Positions 1 through 7,685 of a DNA stretch of 64,000 nt are shown one piece after another. The notes under the pieces are model-generated. The model did no database searches. It was given only the letters and a program-made list of their open reading frames with translations, and was not told where the DNA came from. Both the position numbers and the translations under genes were made by a program. Each line of letters starts with the position of its first letter. The stretch's first letter is position 1. The stretch is from DYFX01 sp964400625 (GTDB taxonomy: Bacteria; Patescibacteriota; Patescibacteriia; SG8-24; DYFX01): the NCBI GenBank assembly GCA_964400625.1, contig CAYNUS010000007.1, forward strand, positions 1 through 64,000, written 5' to 3'.

Positions 1-48
1 GAGAGGGAGCGCGGGCTCGGCCTGCGCGACCGGCAGCGTGTCGGGTAA
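1..48 (+). CDS. possible 3' end of an upstream gene
   Basis: Frame 1 is open from the window edge to a TAA at 46-48 and would encode a 15-residue Arg-rich tail. It ends 9 bases before tRNA-Gln. The stretch is too short to identify and could be chance. Confidence 0.2.
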   Translation, partial: ERERGLGLRDRQRVG

Positions 49-57
49 GCGACGTTT

Positions 58-131
58 TCGGGGATCGTCTAATGGTAGGACAACAGACTCTGAATCTGTT
101 TATCTTGGTTCGAATCCAGGTCCCCGAGCCA
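58..131 (+). tRNA. tRNA-Gln (anticodon CTG)
   Basis: The cloverleaf can be drawn by hand. The acceptor stem pairs 58-64 with 121-127. The anticodon stem ACAGA/TCTGT closes loop CTCTGAA, giving anticodon CTG for CAG codons. The T-arm has TTCGAAT, and the discriminator G at 128 is followed by an encoded CCA at 129-131. A hairpin terminator follows at 173, and an AT-richer gene block starts just downstream. Confidence 0.95.
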
Positions 132-172
132 TGCCAAGCGCCTTTCGAGAGACCGAGAGGCCTAAGCACCGA

Positions 173-222
173 AGAAGACCCGGCCGAAAGGCCGGGTCTT
201 CTATTTCTAGGATGTTTTTTTG
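173..222 (+). terminator. rho-independent terminator after tRNA-Gln
   Basis: A perfect 13-bp stem (173-185 with 190-202) with a GAAA tetraloop is followed by a T-rich stretch that includes T7 at about 215-221. Confidence 0.8.
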
Positions 223-245
223 ATTAGGCGCATAATAAGGGTGCT

Positions 246-776
246 ATGGATAAGTCATCTCTCTTTACCATCGGACATTCAACGCGATCCATCGAGGATT
301 TCGTGGCGCTTTTAAAACACTATGGCATCAAGGACGTCGTCGACATACGAACGATACCGAAGTCACGCCATAACCCTCAATTCAACGAAGGCGTTCTCAA
401 GCAATCCCTGAAACGAGTCCGCATTCGATATCGGCACCTGAAAAAGCTTGGCGGACTGCGTCATTCAAAAAAAGATTCGATCAATCTCGGCTGGCACAAT
501 ACGTCTTTCAGAGGATTCGCCGATTACATGGCGACGCCGGAGTTTACGGAAGGCTTGTCGGCCCTCATCAAAATCGCGGGCGCAAGAAAAACAGTCATCA
601 TGTGCGCGGAAGCCGTGCCGTGGCGCTGTCATCGTTCCCTTATCGGCGACGCACTCAACAAAAAAGGCTGGAACGTGTGGAACATCATGAGCCGTACGTC
701 TCTTACGAAGCATCGGCTGACGCCGTTCTTGAAAATGAGGAAGGGGCAGATCGTCTATCCGGCGCCTAAGATATGA
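246..776 (+). CDS. DUF488 domain protein
   Basis: A 176-residue protein of the DUF488 family. The family hallmark TIGHS lies at residues 8-12, and a Cys-containing motif (C120-A-E-A ... W-R-C128-H-R) near the C terminus is also typical. The biochemical role of the family is not settled. The stop overlaps the start of the next gene by 4 bases (ATGA), so it is probably co-translated with the DNA glycosylase. Base composition is visibly more AT-rich than most of the window, which suggests acquisition. Identification is by motif and length. Confidence 0.85.
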   Translation: MDKSSLFTIGHSTRSIEDFVALLKHYGIKDVVDIRTIPKSRHNPQFNEGVLKQSLKRVRIRYRHLKKLGGLRHSKKDSINLGWHNTSFRGFADYMATPEFTEGLSALIKIAGARKTVIMCAEAVPWRCHRSLIGDALNKKGWNVWNIMSRTSLTKHRLTPFLKMRKGQIVYPAPKI

Positions 777-1306
777 TTAGGTATCTTCATAAAACTCCGA
801 ACATACTTTTCGTCGGCATCAACCCGCATCCCGGCTCATTCAGTCGCGGCGTGCCGTTTTCGAACAACAAACTCTTTTGGTATCTTCTTTCGGCGGCCGG
901 ACTCATTTCGGAAAAAAGGGACGAGCTTCGCGATGATGAAGCTCTTAAACGGATGTACAAGAAAAAATTCAATGCCGTTTACGGATTAGGGCTCGTGAAC
1001 ATCATCAACAGGCCGACGCGCGACGTGACACATCTTGAGAAGGGTGAGGAATTGCAGGGTCGAAAAAAGATCACTCGCATCATTAAAACGGAGCTGCCAA
1101 AAGTGGTGTGCTTCATCGGCAAGATCACCTACGAAAAATACGCGGGACGAAAGGATTTCTCTTTTGGCTGGCAAGATCCGATTGGCGCGTCACGAGCATT
1201 CGTGATGCATTCCCCACTGCACGGAAAGGCCATCGTCAGGGTTCATGAGCTGCAAAAAGTCGCTCAAACCGCATTTGGAAAACGCTCTATTCGGACGACT
1301 CTATAA
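773..1306 (+). CDS. mug: mismatch-specific uracil/thymine DNA glycosylase (Mug/TDG type)
   Basis: A 177-residue uracil-DNA-glycosylase-superfamily protein. The motif GINPHPG at residues 15-21 corresponds to the GINPG motif of Mug/TDG enzymes, which remove U or T from G mismatches and start base-excision repair. The motif is followed by the expected F-W segment (FSNNKLFWYLL) of the family. Overlap with the DUF488 gene implies an operon. Family members vary in catalytic residues, so substrate range (Mug against a relaxed-specificity UDG) is uncertain. Composition is AT-rich like its neighbour. Confidence 0.8.
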   Translation: MIRYLHKTPNILFVGINPHPGSFSRGVPFSNNKLFWYLLSAAGLISEKRDELRDDEALKRMYKKKFNAVYGLGLVNIINRPTRDVTHLEKGEELQGRKKITRIIKTELPKVVCFIGKITYEKYAGRKDFSFGWQDPIGASRAFVMHSPLHGKAIVRVHELQKVAQTAFGKRSIRTTL

Positions 1307-1330
1307 GAGCGATGATCTCGAGCCGCTGCG

Positions 1331-1374
1331 CGACACGCCTGTCCGTGTCGTGCGAACACTCGGTCAATATTGAC
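1331..1374. promoter_or_regulatory. hairpin and 12-bp palindrome upstream of the zinc-ribbon gene
   Basis: A 7-bp stem CGACACG/CGTGTCG (1331-1337, 1344-1350) lacks a T-run. It is followed by the perfect palindrome GTCAATATTGAC at 1363-1374, about 30 bp before the next start codon. The palindrome looks like an operator; the hairpin may mark the end of the mug transcript. Both readings are inference. Confidence 0.35.
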
Positions 1375-1404
1375 AATACGTCATGAACGTGAGAAACAAC
1401 GGGC

Positions 1405-1629
1405 ATGATACTGGAACAAATAGGGTTGGAAACGATCTCAAAAACTCTTTATGCAATCGGTGACCGCGTGCCCGTAAGCGGCGTCTACGTATGTGTCCCG
1501 TGCGGTTTCGTGCAGCGATTTCACGAGGGCAATCTGTTCACCGAATGTCTGATGTGTTTGGCGGGCACCAATCGCGGTCCGTACGGGTATTCAGAACCGG
1601 AAATTGATTTCTGGCAACTGTCATCGTGA
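1405..1629 (+). CDS. small zinc-ribbon-like protein
   Basis: A 74-residue protein with two CxxC knuckles (C30/C33 and C48/C51) separated by 14 residues, as expected for a zinc ribbon. The core has the form GDRVPVSGVYVCVPCG, a pattern I recognise from small uncharacterised zinc-ribbon proteins. It has no membrane segment. It belongs to the AT-richer block with the two upstream genes. Function unknown; structural metal binding or nucleic-acid binding are possible. Confidence 0.7.
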   Translation: MILEQIGLETISKTLYAIGDRVPVSGVYVCVPCGFVQRFHEGNLFTECLMCLAGTNRGPYGYSEPEIDFWQLSS

Positions 1630-1912
1630 GCGTATCAATTCCGTTTCTGATAGGCCAGAACAGGTGGCGTCTTGTTTCGTTCCGCCTTAAAATGTCCGTC
1701 CGGGGCGCCTCGAACCTTCCCCGATAAGACCTCTGGAAAGACCCTGGAAAAGCCTTCTCAAGCGTTCCGAGAGCGAGGTGGTGAGCCAGAAAAACGCTCC
1801 ACTTCGGTGGAGCTTTTTTCGTACGGGGGCGTTACCTTGCGGACGAGGGTGCGTAGTAGCTGATATGAGCCGCGGCCATCTTGCGGCGTTTAACACCGGA
1901 ACCCTTCCACGT
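1630..1912. other. intergenic stretch without a recognised gene
   Basis: No convincing coding frame on either strand. The only clear element is the terminator at 1795-1819. Base composition changes here from the AT-richer block to the GC-rich background. Confidence 0.5.
1795..1819 (+). terminator. rho-independent terminator
   Basis: Stem GCTCCAC/GTGGAGC around a TTCG loop, followed by T6. It ends the transcript from the zinc-ribbon gene, or an unrecognised RNA. Confidence 0.8.
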
Positions 1913-2338
1913 ATGAAATTCAACGTCCTTCTCGCGGCCCTCGTGGTCGCCGGCGCCGGCTGCCTTTCGCAGGCGCCCGTCGAGACCGCCGGCACGGATA
2001 CCGCGGACCGCCGCGGCATCGCCGTCGGCGAGCCGAACCCGAACGCCCCCGCACCCGGCCCGACCCGGTCGGTGGAAGGCGAGGTGGTTCGCGTCGATCT
2101 CGAGCGGATCGCGCTCGACGGCCCGGCCGTCGTGACCATCGTCCTGTCCGACGGCGCCAAGGCCGACATCCATGTACCGTCGTTCGGCCTCGGCCTTTGC
2201 GAGGCGCGCGCATCCATCGCCGACGTCTACGCCCTCAAGGCGGGCGACCGGATCGAGGCGCGCGGCGAAGCTTCCGAAGACGGCAGTATCGTCCCCTGCC
2301 AGTCCGAAGACCACTACCTGCGCGTCACCTCGAAGTGA
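1913..2338 (+). CDS. small secreted lipoprotein
   Basis: A 141-residue protein starting at ATG 1913. A short signal peptide (MKFNVLLAALVVAGAGC) ends in a lipobox with Cys at residue 17, so it is probably lipid-anchored on the outer face of the membrane. An Ala/Pro-rich linker follows, then a compact domain of about 85 residues with beta-type periodicity and two Cys. The reading frame extends upstream of 1913, but the signal peptide fixes the start. A terminator follows at once. No family recognised. Confidence 0.75.
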   Translation: MKFNVLLAALVVAGAGCLSQAPVETAGTDTADRRGIAVGEPNPNAPAPGPTRSVEGEVVRVDLERIALDGPAVVTIVLSDGAKADIHVPSFGLGLCEARASIADVYALKAGDRIEARGEASEDGSIVPCQSEDHYLRVTSK

Positions 2339-2347
2339 TCGTCGATG

Positions 2348-2370
2348 CCCCGGCCTCCGGTCGGGGTTTT
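2348..2370 (+). terminator. terminator after the lipoprotein gene
   Basis: 8-bp stem CCCCGGCC/GGTCGGGG with a 3-nt loop, then T4. Confidence 0.75.
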
Positions 2371-2436
2371 CGTTTGCCCGAGGCCAAGGACCCTGCTAAG
2401 GTCTCGCCATCGCACCTTTCAGCGCCGGAGGCAGAC

Positions 2437-3339
2437 ATGGAAGCGACCACGGAAACCCAAGAGATCCTGACGGTCGAGCGGAGCCGTATCCGCCCCTTCC
2501 GGGGCCAGCCGCGGCGCCACTTCGACCCCGATGCCCTCCGCCAGCTGGCGGACTCCATCGAGGCCGAGGGCCAGCGGACCCCCGCCGAGGCCAAGCGCCT
2601 CGCCGACGACCCCCAGCACGACTTCGAGCTCGCCGACGGCGAGCGCCGCTGGCGCGCCTGCGAGCTCGCGGGCGTCACGACCTTCCGCATCTGGGTCAAC
2701 ACCTACGCGAGCGAGGACGAGCAGTTCATCAGCTCCGTCGTCGCCAACTTCGGCCGCGAGGGCCACACGCCTCTCGAGACCGCCCGCGCCATCGCGCGCA
2801 TCCTCGAGACGCCCCGCTACGCCCAAGGCACGAAGACCGAGCGCCTCACGCGCGTCTCCAAGATCTTCGCCAAGTCGACCGCCTGGATTTACCTGCACCT
2901 GAACCTCCTGGAACTCCACCCCGAGATCCAGGCGATGCTCGAGCCGGACGCGCCGGAGAAAGGACGCCTCGGCCTCTCGATGGCCGGGTTCCTCCACGGC
3001 ATCAAGGACCAGAAGCTCCAGCTCCGGATCGGCCGCGAAATCGCCAAGCGCGAGCTGAAGCTAAACGAGGCCCGCCGCCTCGCGCGCCGCATGGCCGAGG
3101 ACGCCGGCGCCCAGGTCGGGTCGGGCCGCAACAAGCCTTCCGACGCGCACCGCACCTTCCTGCGCTTCCTCGAACGCCTCGGCGAAAGCACCGACGCCGT
3201 GCTCGAGCTGCCGCAGCGCGGTTTCCTCGACGCGCTCAAGAAGCGCAAGCCCGCCGAACGGCAGATCCTCGCCGCCCAGCTCGACGAAGGCATCGCCCGC
3301 CTCCAGGAGCTCAAGGAAGTCATCGAACGCGTCCGTTGA
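2437..3339 (+). CDS. ParB/Spo0J-like DNA-binding protein
   Basis: A 300-residue protein starting at ATG 2437, with GGAG 8 bases upstream. The ParB N-terminal (nuclease/CTPase-type) domain covers roughly residues 10-110 and includes the hallmark DGERRWRA (67-74). A helix-turn-helix region with KorB-like spacing follows at about 115-185. The C-terminal third is charged and helical. ParB proteins bind centromere-like sites, but no parA is adjacent, so this may be an orphan ParB-like regulator rather than a chromosome segregation protein. It stands alone between two terminators, implying its own transcription. Confidence 0.8.
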   Translation: MEATTETQEILTVERSRIRPFRGQPRRHFDPDALRQLADSIEAEGQRTPAEAKRLADDPQHDFELADGERRWRACELAGVTTFRIWVNTYASEDEQFISSVVANFGREGHTPLETARAIARILETPRYAQGTKTERLTRVSKIFAKSTAWIYLHLNLLELHPEIQAMLEPDAPEKGRLGLSMAGFLHGIKDQKLQLRIGREIAKRELKLNEARRLARRMAEDAGAQVGSGRNKPSDAHRTFLRFLERLGESTDAVLELPQRGFLDALKKRKPAERQILAAQLDEGIARLQELKEVIERVR

Positions 3340-3342
3340 CCG

Positions 3343-3370
3343 GCGCCGCATCCCGCGGCGTCTTTTTTTT
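3343..3370 (+). terminator. terminator after parB-like gene
   Basis: 7-bp GC stem (3343-3349 with 3355-3361) followed by C and T8. Confidence 0.85.
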
Positions 3371-3444
3371 CGGCTTGACGCTCCGCCTCCCGATGCTAGG
3401 CTGGCCTTCGTCCTCCATGGACGCGCTCTTTCAAGGAGGTGCGC

Positions 3445-4584
3445 ATGCGCACGGATGCACGCACGAAGACCGATCCGCCGCCCGCCGCCTTCGATCCTTC
3501 GCGGATCGACTGCGAGGCGTTCTACCGCGACGTGAAGGCGCTGCGCGCCGAGCTCGATGCCGCGCTCGGCCCCGAAGACGCCGCCCATCTCCGCAAGATG
3601 GAACGCTGGGGGCGCGCCTGCACCGCCGTCGGCCTCCTGGCCGCGGGCTTCGGGCCGAATCCCGTCGCCGCCGCCGGGCTCGCCCTCGGCAAGACCTGCC
3701 GCTGGATGCTGATGCACCACGTCGGACACCGCGGCTACGACCGCGCGCCCGGCGCCCCTGCGCGGCACACGAGCAAGGTCTTCGCCCGCGGGAAGCGCCG
3801 CTTCCTCGATTGGGCGGACTGGATGCTGCCTGCCGCCTGGGTCTACGAGCACAACGTGCTGCATCACGCGTTCACGGGCGAAGCGCGCGATCCGGATCTC
3901 CTGGAACGCAACCTCGAGCGCTTCCGCGCCTCGGCGCTGCCGGGCCTCGCGAAGAAAGCCGTCCTCGCCGCGTTCTCGATCGCCTGGAAGCCGGCCTACT
4001 ACGCGCCCGCGACCATGCGGACATGGGTCCATCGCCGCGAAGGCGCCTCGACGGAGCCGCACCGGCTTCCGACGCCGTGGAAGGAAATCATCCTGCGCTG
4101 CTACCTCCCGTACGGCGCGCTGAACTTCCTCCTCCTGCCGGCGCTGTTCCTCCCGTTCGGCCCCGCCGCGAGCGCCAGCGTCCTCTGCAACATCCTCCTG
4201 GCCGAGGCGCTGACGAACCTGCACACCTTCCTCATCGTCGGCCCGAACCACGCAGGCGACGACCTCTACGCGTTCGACGGCCGTCCGGCTTCCAAGGCCG
4301 AAGCGTGCGTGCACCAAGTCGTCGCCTCGGCGAACTACCGCACCGGTACCGACGCCGTCGATTTCCTCCAGGCATGGCTCAACTACCAGATCGAGCACCA
4401 TGTCTGGCCGGACCTCACGCTCCGCCAATACCGCCTTGCCCAGCCGCGCCTCAAGGCGCTCTGCGCGAAGCATGGCGTGCCGTACGTCCAGGAGCCGATC
4501 GCGAAACGCTGGCGCAAGTTCGCCGCCATCCTGACCGGCCGCGCCCGCCTGCGGCCGTATCCCTCCCCTGCCCGCCTCCCTTGA
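3445..4584 (+). CDS. membrane fatty acid desaturase family protein
   Basis: A 379-residue di-iron membrane desaturase/hydroxylase-like protein. Histidine boxes are HHVGH (91-95), EHNVLHH (135-141) and, near residue 320, the QxxxHH-type box NYQIEHH; VGPNHAGDD adds a further His. Hydrophobic stretches lie between them. Start is ATG 3445 because AAGGAGG sits 5 bases upstream; an in-frame GTG at 3439 lies inside that ribosome binding site. It likely oxidises acyl chains of membrane lipids. It converges on a cyclopropane synthase gene, so both may modify acquired lipids. The exact substrate cannot be told. Confidence 0.8.
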   Translation: MRTDARTKTDPPPAAFDPSRIDCEAFYRDVKALRAELDAALGPEDAAHLRKMERWGRACTAVGLLAAGFGPNPVAAAGLALGKTCRWMLMHHVGHRGYDRAPGAPARHTSKVFARGKRRFLDWADWMLPAAWVYEHNVLHHAFTGEARDPDLLERNLERFRASALPGLAKKAVLAAFSIAWKPAYYAPATMRTWVHRREGASTEPHRLPTPWKEIILRCYLPYGALNFLLLPALFLPFGPAASASVLCNILLAEALTNLHTFLIVGPNHAGDDLYAFDGRPASKAEACVHQVVASANYRTGTDAVDFLQAWLNYQIEHHVWPDLTLRQYRLAQPRLKALCAKHGVPYVQEPIAKRWRKFAAILTGRARLRPYPSPARLP

Positions 4585-4596
4585 AGCGGGTTTTTT
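4571..4596 (+). terminator. terminator after desaturase gene
   Basis: Stem CCCGC/GCGGG (4571-4575, 4586-4590), then T6. Confidence 0.7.
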
Positions 4597-4600
4597 CGCG

Positions 4601-4626
4601 AAAAAAAACACGGCGGAGGCCGTGTG
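4601..4626 (-). terminator. terminator after cyclopropane synthase gene
   Basis: On the minus strand the hairpin CACGGC/GCCGTG (4609-4614, 4619-4624) is followed by T8. Confidence 0.8.
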
Positions 4627-4635
4627 TGCGGAGCG

Positions 4636-5892
4636 CTAGCGCGCTTCGCAGTAGATGCGGTGGATCTCGATCTGCCGGCTGGAGAAGCCGGCGCTCGAGC
4701 CCGCGAGGTAGATCTGGAAGGCGCGGAAGGTCTGGTCGCCGACGAGCGCGCGCAGGCGCTTCTCGTCGGACATCATCCGCTCGTACCAGGCGGCGGTCGT
4801 CTTGGCGTAGTGCGCCTCGAGGTTGCGCTCGGCCATGATGCGGAAGCCGTTGCGCTCGAGCGCCGCGTAGTGCTCGCCGACCGAGAACCAGTGGAAGCCG
4901 GGCCAGACGTACTTCTTGTTGAAGGCCACGCCGACGTACGAATCGAGCGGCCGTCGGCTCCAGGGGTTCATGATGACGTGGTGCATGTAGCGCCCGTCCT
5001 TGCGGAGGAGGCTGCGCACCTTCTGCACGTACGGCACGAGCCCGCGCGGGCCGACATGGCAGGCCATGCCGGTCGAGAGCGCGTGATCGTAGCGGCTGAA
5101 GTCCTGGCGGTAGTCGCCCTCGCGCAGGATCGAACGCGCGTCGGCGCCGGCCGCCCTCAGCCGCGCGTTGCCGTCCTCGACCTGGTTCGACGAATGCGTC
5201 CAGCCGACCCAGCGGGCGTCCGGAAAGCGCTCGGCGCCCACGATGAGCTGTCCGCCGTAGCCGCAGCCGATGTCGAGCACCGTCTCGCCCGCGGCCGGCC
5301 GCACGTAGTCGGCGGCGTCGGCGAACTTGCGGTACTGCGCGGCCTCGAGCGAATCGAACGCGTCGCCCTTGCCCTTGCCGACGCGGACGAGATCCGCGAC
5401 GGAGAGATCCTCCGGCCTCTCGAAGATGCCGCAGGAGTAGGAACGGTAGACCGGGTCGAGGTAGGAGAAGAACGCGTCGGGCAGGTCGTAGTGGCTCTTC
5501 ACGCTCACCTTGGCGCGCTCGACCGACTGGAAGGCGCGGTGACGGATCAGCTGCGTCGCGGTCGCCACGATGCCGAGCTCGAGCTTGGCGTACAGGCGGA
5601 TCCAGGTCAGCAGGTACATGTTGCCGTCCATGTCGATCTCGCCGGCGACGAAGCGCTCGAGCACGTCGAGCCCGCGGAGCGCCAGGATGTCGGCGCCGGC
5701 GGCGGCCGTCTTCACGCGGATGCGGAGGCTGTCGCCGCGCCAGTGGCGCTCGCGCCGGCCGACGCTGTAGGCGGCGCCTTGCCAGTCCTCGAAGTCGATG
5801 CGCCAGGGGAACTGGCGGAGCGTGGCGCGCAGGAAGTCCTCGAGATCGAGGGAGTCGCGGGTGCGGTCGAACGCGATCGCGGGCATGACCAT
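4636..5892 (-). CDS. cfa: cyclopropane-fatty-acyl-phospholipid synthase family methyltransferase
   Basis: A 418-residue SAM-dependent enzyme of the CFA synthase family, which adds a methylene across double bonds of phospholipid acyl chains. The SAM-binding motif VLDIGCGYGG is clear, and the N-terminal domain with the YSCGIF segment is typical. Start is the ATG at 5892, with AAGGAG 5 bases upstream; a longer frame extends to 5949 but lacks a ribosome binding site. It converges on the desaturase gene: one enzyme could make the double bond that the other modifies. A related mycolic-acid-type methyltransferase is possible. Confidence 0.85.
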   Translation of the reverse strand: MVMPAIAFDRTRDSLDLEDFLRATLRQFPWRIDFEDWQGAAYSVGRRERHWRGDSLRIRVKTAAAGADILALRGLDVLERFVAGEIDMDGNMYLLTWIRLYAKLELGIVATATQLIRHRAFQSVERAKVSVKSHYDLPDAFFSYLDPVYRSYSCGIFERPEDLSVADLVRVGKGKGDAFDSLEAAQYRKFADAADYVRPAAGETVLDIGCGYGGQLIVGAERFPDARWVGWTHSSNQVEDGNARLRAAGADARSILREGDYRQDFSRYDHALSTGMACHVGPRGLVPYVQKVRSLLRKDGRYMHHVIMNPWSRRPLDSYVGVAFNKKYVWPGFHWFSVGEHYAALERNGFRIMAERNLEAHYAKTTAAWYERMMSDEKRLRALVGDQTFRAFQIYLAGSSAGFSSRQIEIHRIYCEAR

Positions 5893-5986
5893 GGGTTCTC
5901 CTTTCGAAAGAGCCGGTCCCTGTCTACCCCGTTTCCGTCCTCCCGTCAACCGGCCATGGCCCGTTCTCCGCGTTTAAGGCCGAAGA

Positions 5987-6015
5987 TTGACAGTTCCTGG
6001 GGGTTCTGGTACGCT
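5987..6015 (+). promoter_or_regulatory. sigma70-type promoter for the DEAD-box helicase
   Basis: TTGACA (5987-5992), 17 bp, TACGCT (6010-6015). The implied 5' leader is about 110 nt. Confidence 0.75.
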
Positions 6016-6081
6016 ACAACCTTAATCAGCCGCCTGGGGCCAACCCCGGGCAGGACTCGATTCTCTGCTACGGACGTTTGT

Positions 6082-6131
6082 CGTCGTGAGCATGGGGCCA
6101 TCGGGTCACTGATCACTACGATTCTTTTTTT
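6082..6131 (+). promoter_or_regulatory. terminator-like hairpin in the helicase leader
   Basis: CGTCGTGA (6082-6089) can pair with TCACTACG (6113-6120) with one mismatch, enclosing a smaller ATGG/CCAT stem. T7 at 6125-6131 directly abuts the start codon. No Shine-Dalgarno sequence is visible. This resembles a transcription attenuator. Confidence 0.4.
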
Positions 6132-7595
6132 ATGTCCGAACCGCAGAAAACCGGCGACGCCCAGTCCTTCCATGGGCTCGGCATCGCCCCGAAATTGCTG
6201 GAGATCCTGGCGCGCCACAAGTACGTGACGCCGACCCCCATCCAGCACCAGTCCATCCCCGTCTCCATCGAGGGCAAGGACATGATCGGCGTCGCCCAGA
6301 CGGGCACCGGCAAGACGCTCGCTTTCGGCGTCCCGATGCTCCAGCGCCTCGCCATCCATAAGGGCCGCGGCCTCATCCTGCTCCCGACCCGCGAGCTCGC
6401 GCTCCAGGTCGAGGAGACCCTGGTCAAGATCGGCCGGGACATGGGCATCCGCACCTCCATCCTGATCGGCGGCGCCTCCATGCGCCCGCAGATCGAGTCG
6501 CTCCGCAGGAACCCCCACGTCATCGTGGCGACCCCGGGCCGCCTCATCGACCACCTCGAGCGCAAGACGGCGGATCTCTCCGACGTCCGCATCCTCGTCC
6601 TCGACGAAGCCGACCGCATGCTCGACATGGGCTTCCTGCCGCAGATCAACCGCATCCTCCGCACCGTGCCGAAGGAGCGCCAGACCATGCTCTTCTCGGC
6701 CACCATGCCGGAAGACATCGTGAAGATCGCCGCGAACCACATGAAGATGCCGGTCCGCGTCGAGATCGCCAAGCAGGGCACCACCGCCTCGACCGTCACG
6801 CAGGAACTCTTCGTCGTCCGTAAGGACCAGAAGCTCCGCCTGCTCGACAAGCTGCTCGACGAGAACAAGGGTTCCGTCCTGGTCTTCAGCCGCACCAAGC
6901 ACGGCGCCAAGAAGATCGCCCGCGCCATCCGCGGCATGGGCCACACCGCCGACGAGATCCACTCCAACCGCTCGCTGAACCAGCGCAAGGCGGCCCTCGA
7001 GGGCTTCAAGACCGGCAAGCACCGCGTGCTCGTCGCCACCGACATCGCCGCCCGCGGCATCGACGTGACGGGCATCGAGGTCGTCATCAACTTCGACGTC
7101 CCGGAGAACCCGGACGACTACGTCCACCGCATCGGCCGCACCGGCCGCGCGGGACGCCTCGGCAAGGCCATCACCTTCGCCCAGCCCGAACAGGGCGACG
7201 AGGTCCGCCAGATCGAGCGCCTGACGCGCAAGATGCTGCCGATCTCGAAGCTCCCCGAGCTCCCGCCCGACCGCCCGCAGCACTTCGAACGCGAATCTCC
7301 CGACCTCGGCGACCGCAGCGCCTTCTACAAGGCCCGCGCGGCGCGCCAGCAGGGCGGCAACCGCGGCGGCTACCAGGGCGGCCGCCCGTCGCATGGCGGC
7401 GGCTACCAGGGTTCCCGTCCGGCGTCCTCCGGCGGCTACCAGGGCCAGAACCGCTCCCACGGCGCCTCGTCCTCGCACGGATCGGGCTCCCAGGGCAGCG
7501 GGCAGTCCTCGTCCCGCCCCTCCTCCGGTTTCGGAGGCGGCGGCAAGGGCAAGCGCCGCAAGATGCCCCCGAAGAAATTCTACTTCGCCGTCTGA
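6132..7595 (+). CDS. DEAD-box ATP-dependent RNA helicase, RhlE-like
   Basis: A 487-residue RNA helicase with all core motifs: Q motif near residue 38, Walker A AQTGTGKT (55-62), PTRELA, a DEAD box near residue 156, SAT, and the C-terminal HRIGRTGRAG motif. Residues ~395-475 form a Gly/Ser/Gln-rich tail with repeats of GGYQG, then a basic end, typical of RhlE-type RNA-binding tails. It probably unwinds structured RNA in ribosome assembly, RNA decay or cold adaptation. Expression is from the promoter at 5987 through a structured leader without a ribosome binding site. Confidence 0.9.
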   Translation: MSEPQKTGDAQSFHGLGIAPKLLEILARHKYVTPTPIQHQSIPVSIEGKDMIGVAQTGTGKTLAFGVPMLQRLAIHKGRGLILLPTRELALQVEETLVKIGRDMGIRTSILIGGASMRPQIESLRRNPHVIVATPGRLIDHLERKTADLSDVRILVLDEADRMLDMGFLPQINRILRTVPKERQTMLFSATMPEDIVKIAANHMKMPVRVEIAKQGTTASTVTQELFVVRKDQKLRLLDKLLDENKGSVLVFSRTKHGAKKIARAIRGMGHTADEIHSNRSLNQRKAALEGFKTGKHRVLVATDIAARGIDVTGIEVVINFDVPENPDDYVHRIGRTGRAGRLGKAITFAQPEQGDEVRQIERLTRKMLPISKLPELPPDRPQHFERESPDLGDRSAFYKARAARQQGGNRGGYQGGRPSHGGGYQGSRPASSGGYQGQNRSHGASSSHGSGSQGSGQSSSRPSSGFGGGGKGKRRKMPPKKFYFAV

Positions 7596-7601
7596 AGCGA
7601 G

Positions 7602-7629
7602 ATCCCTCCCTTGACCGGGAGGGATTTTT
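7602..7629 (+). terminator. terminator after helicase gene
   Basis: Stem CCCTCCC/GGGAGGG with a 6-nt loop, then A and T5. Confidence 0.85.
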
Positions 7630-7685
7630 CGTGCATCCTCCGCGCATGCGGCGCGACGGACGTGCCGTATCGCCCAGGAGGGCAT

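Noticed and set aside
2437..3339. Chromosome partition locus with origin
   Set aside because: No parA, no parS-like repeats and no dnaA boxes were recognised around the ParB-like gene.
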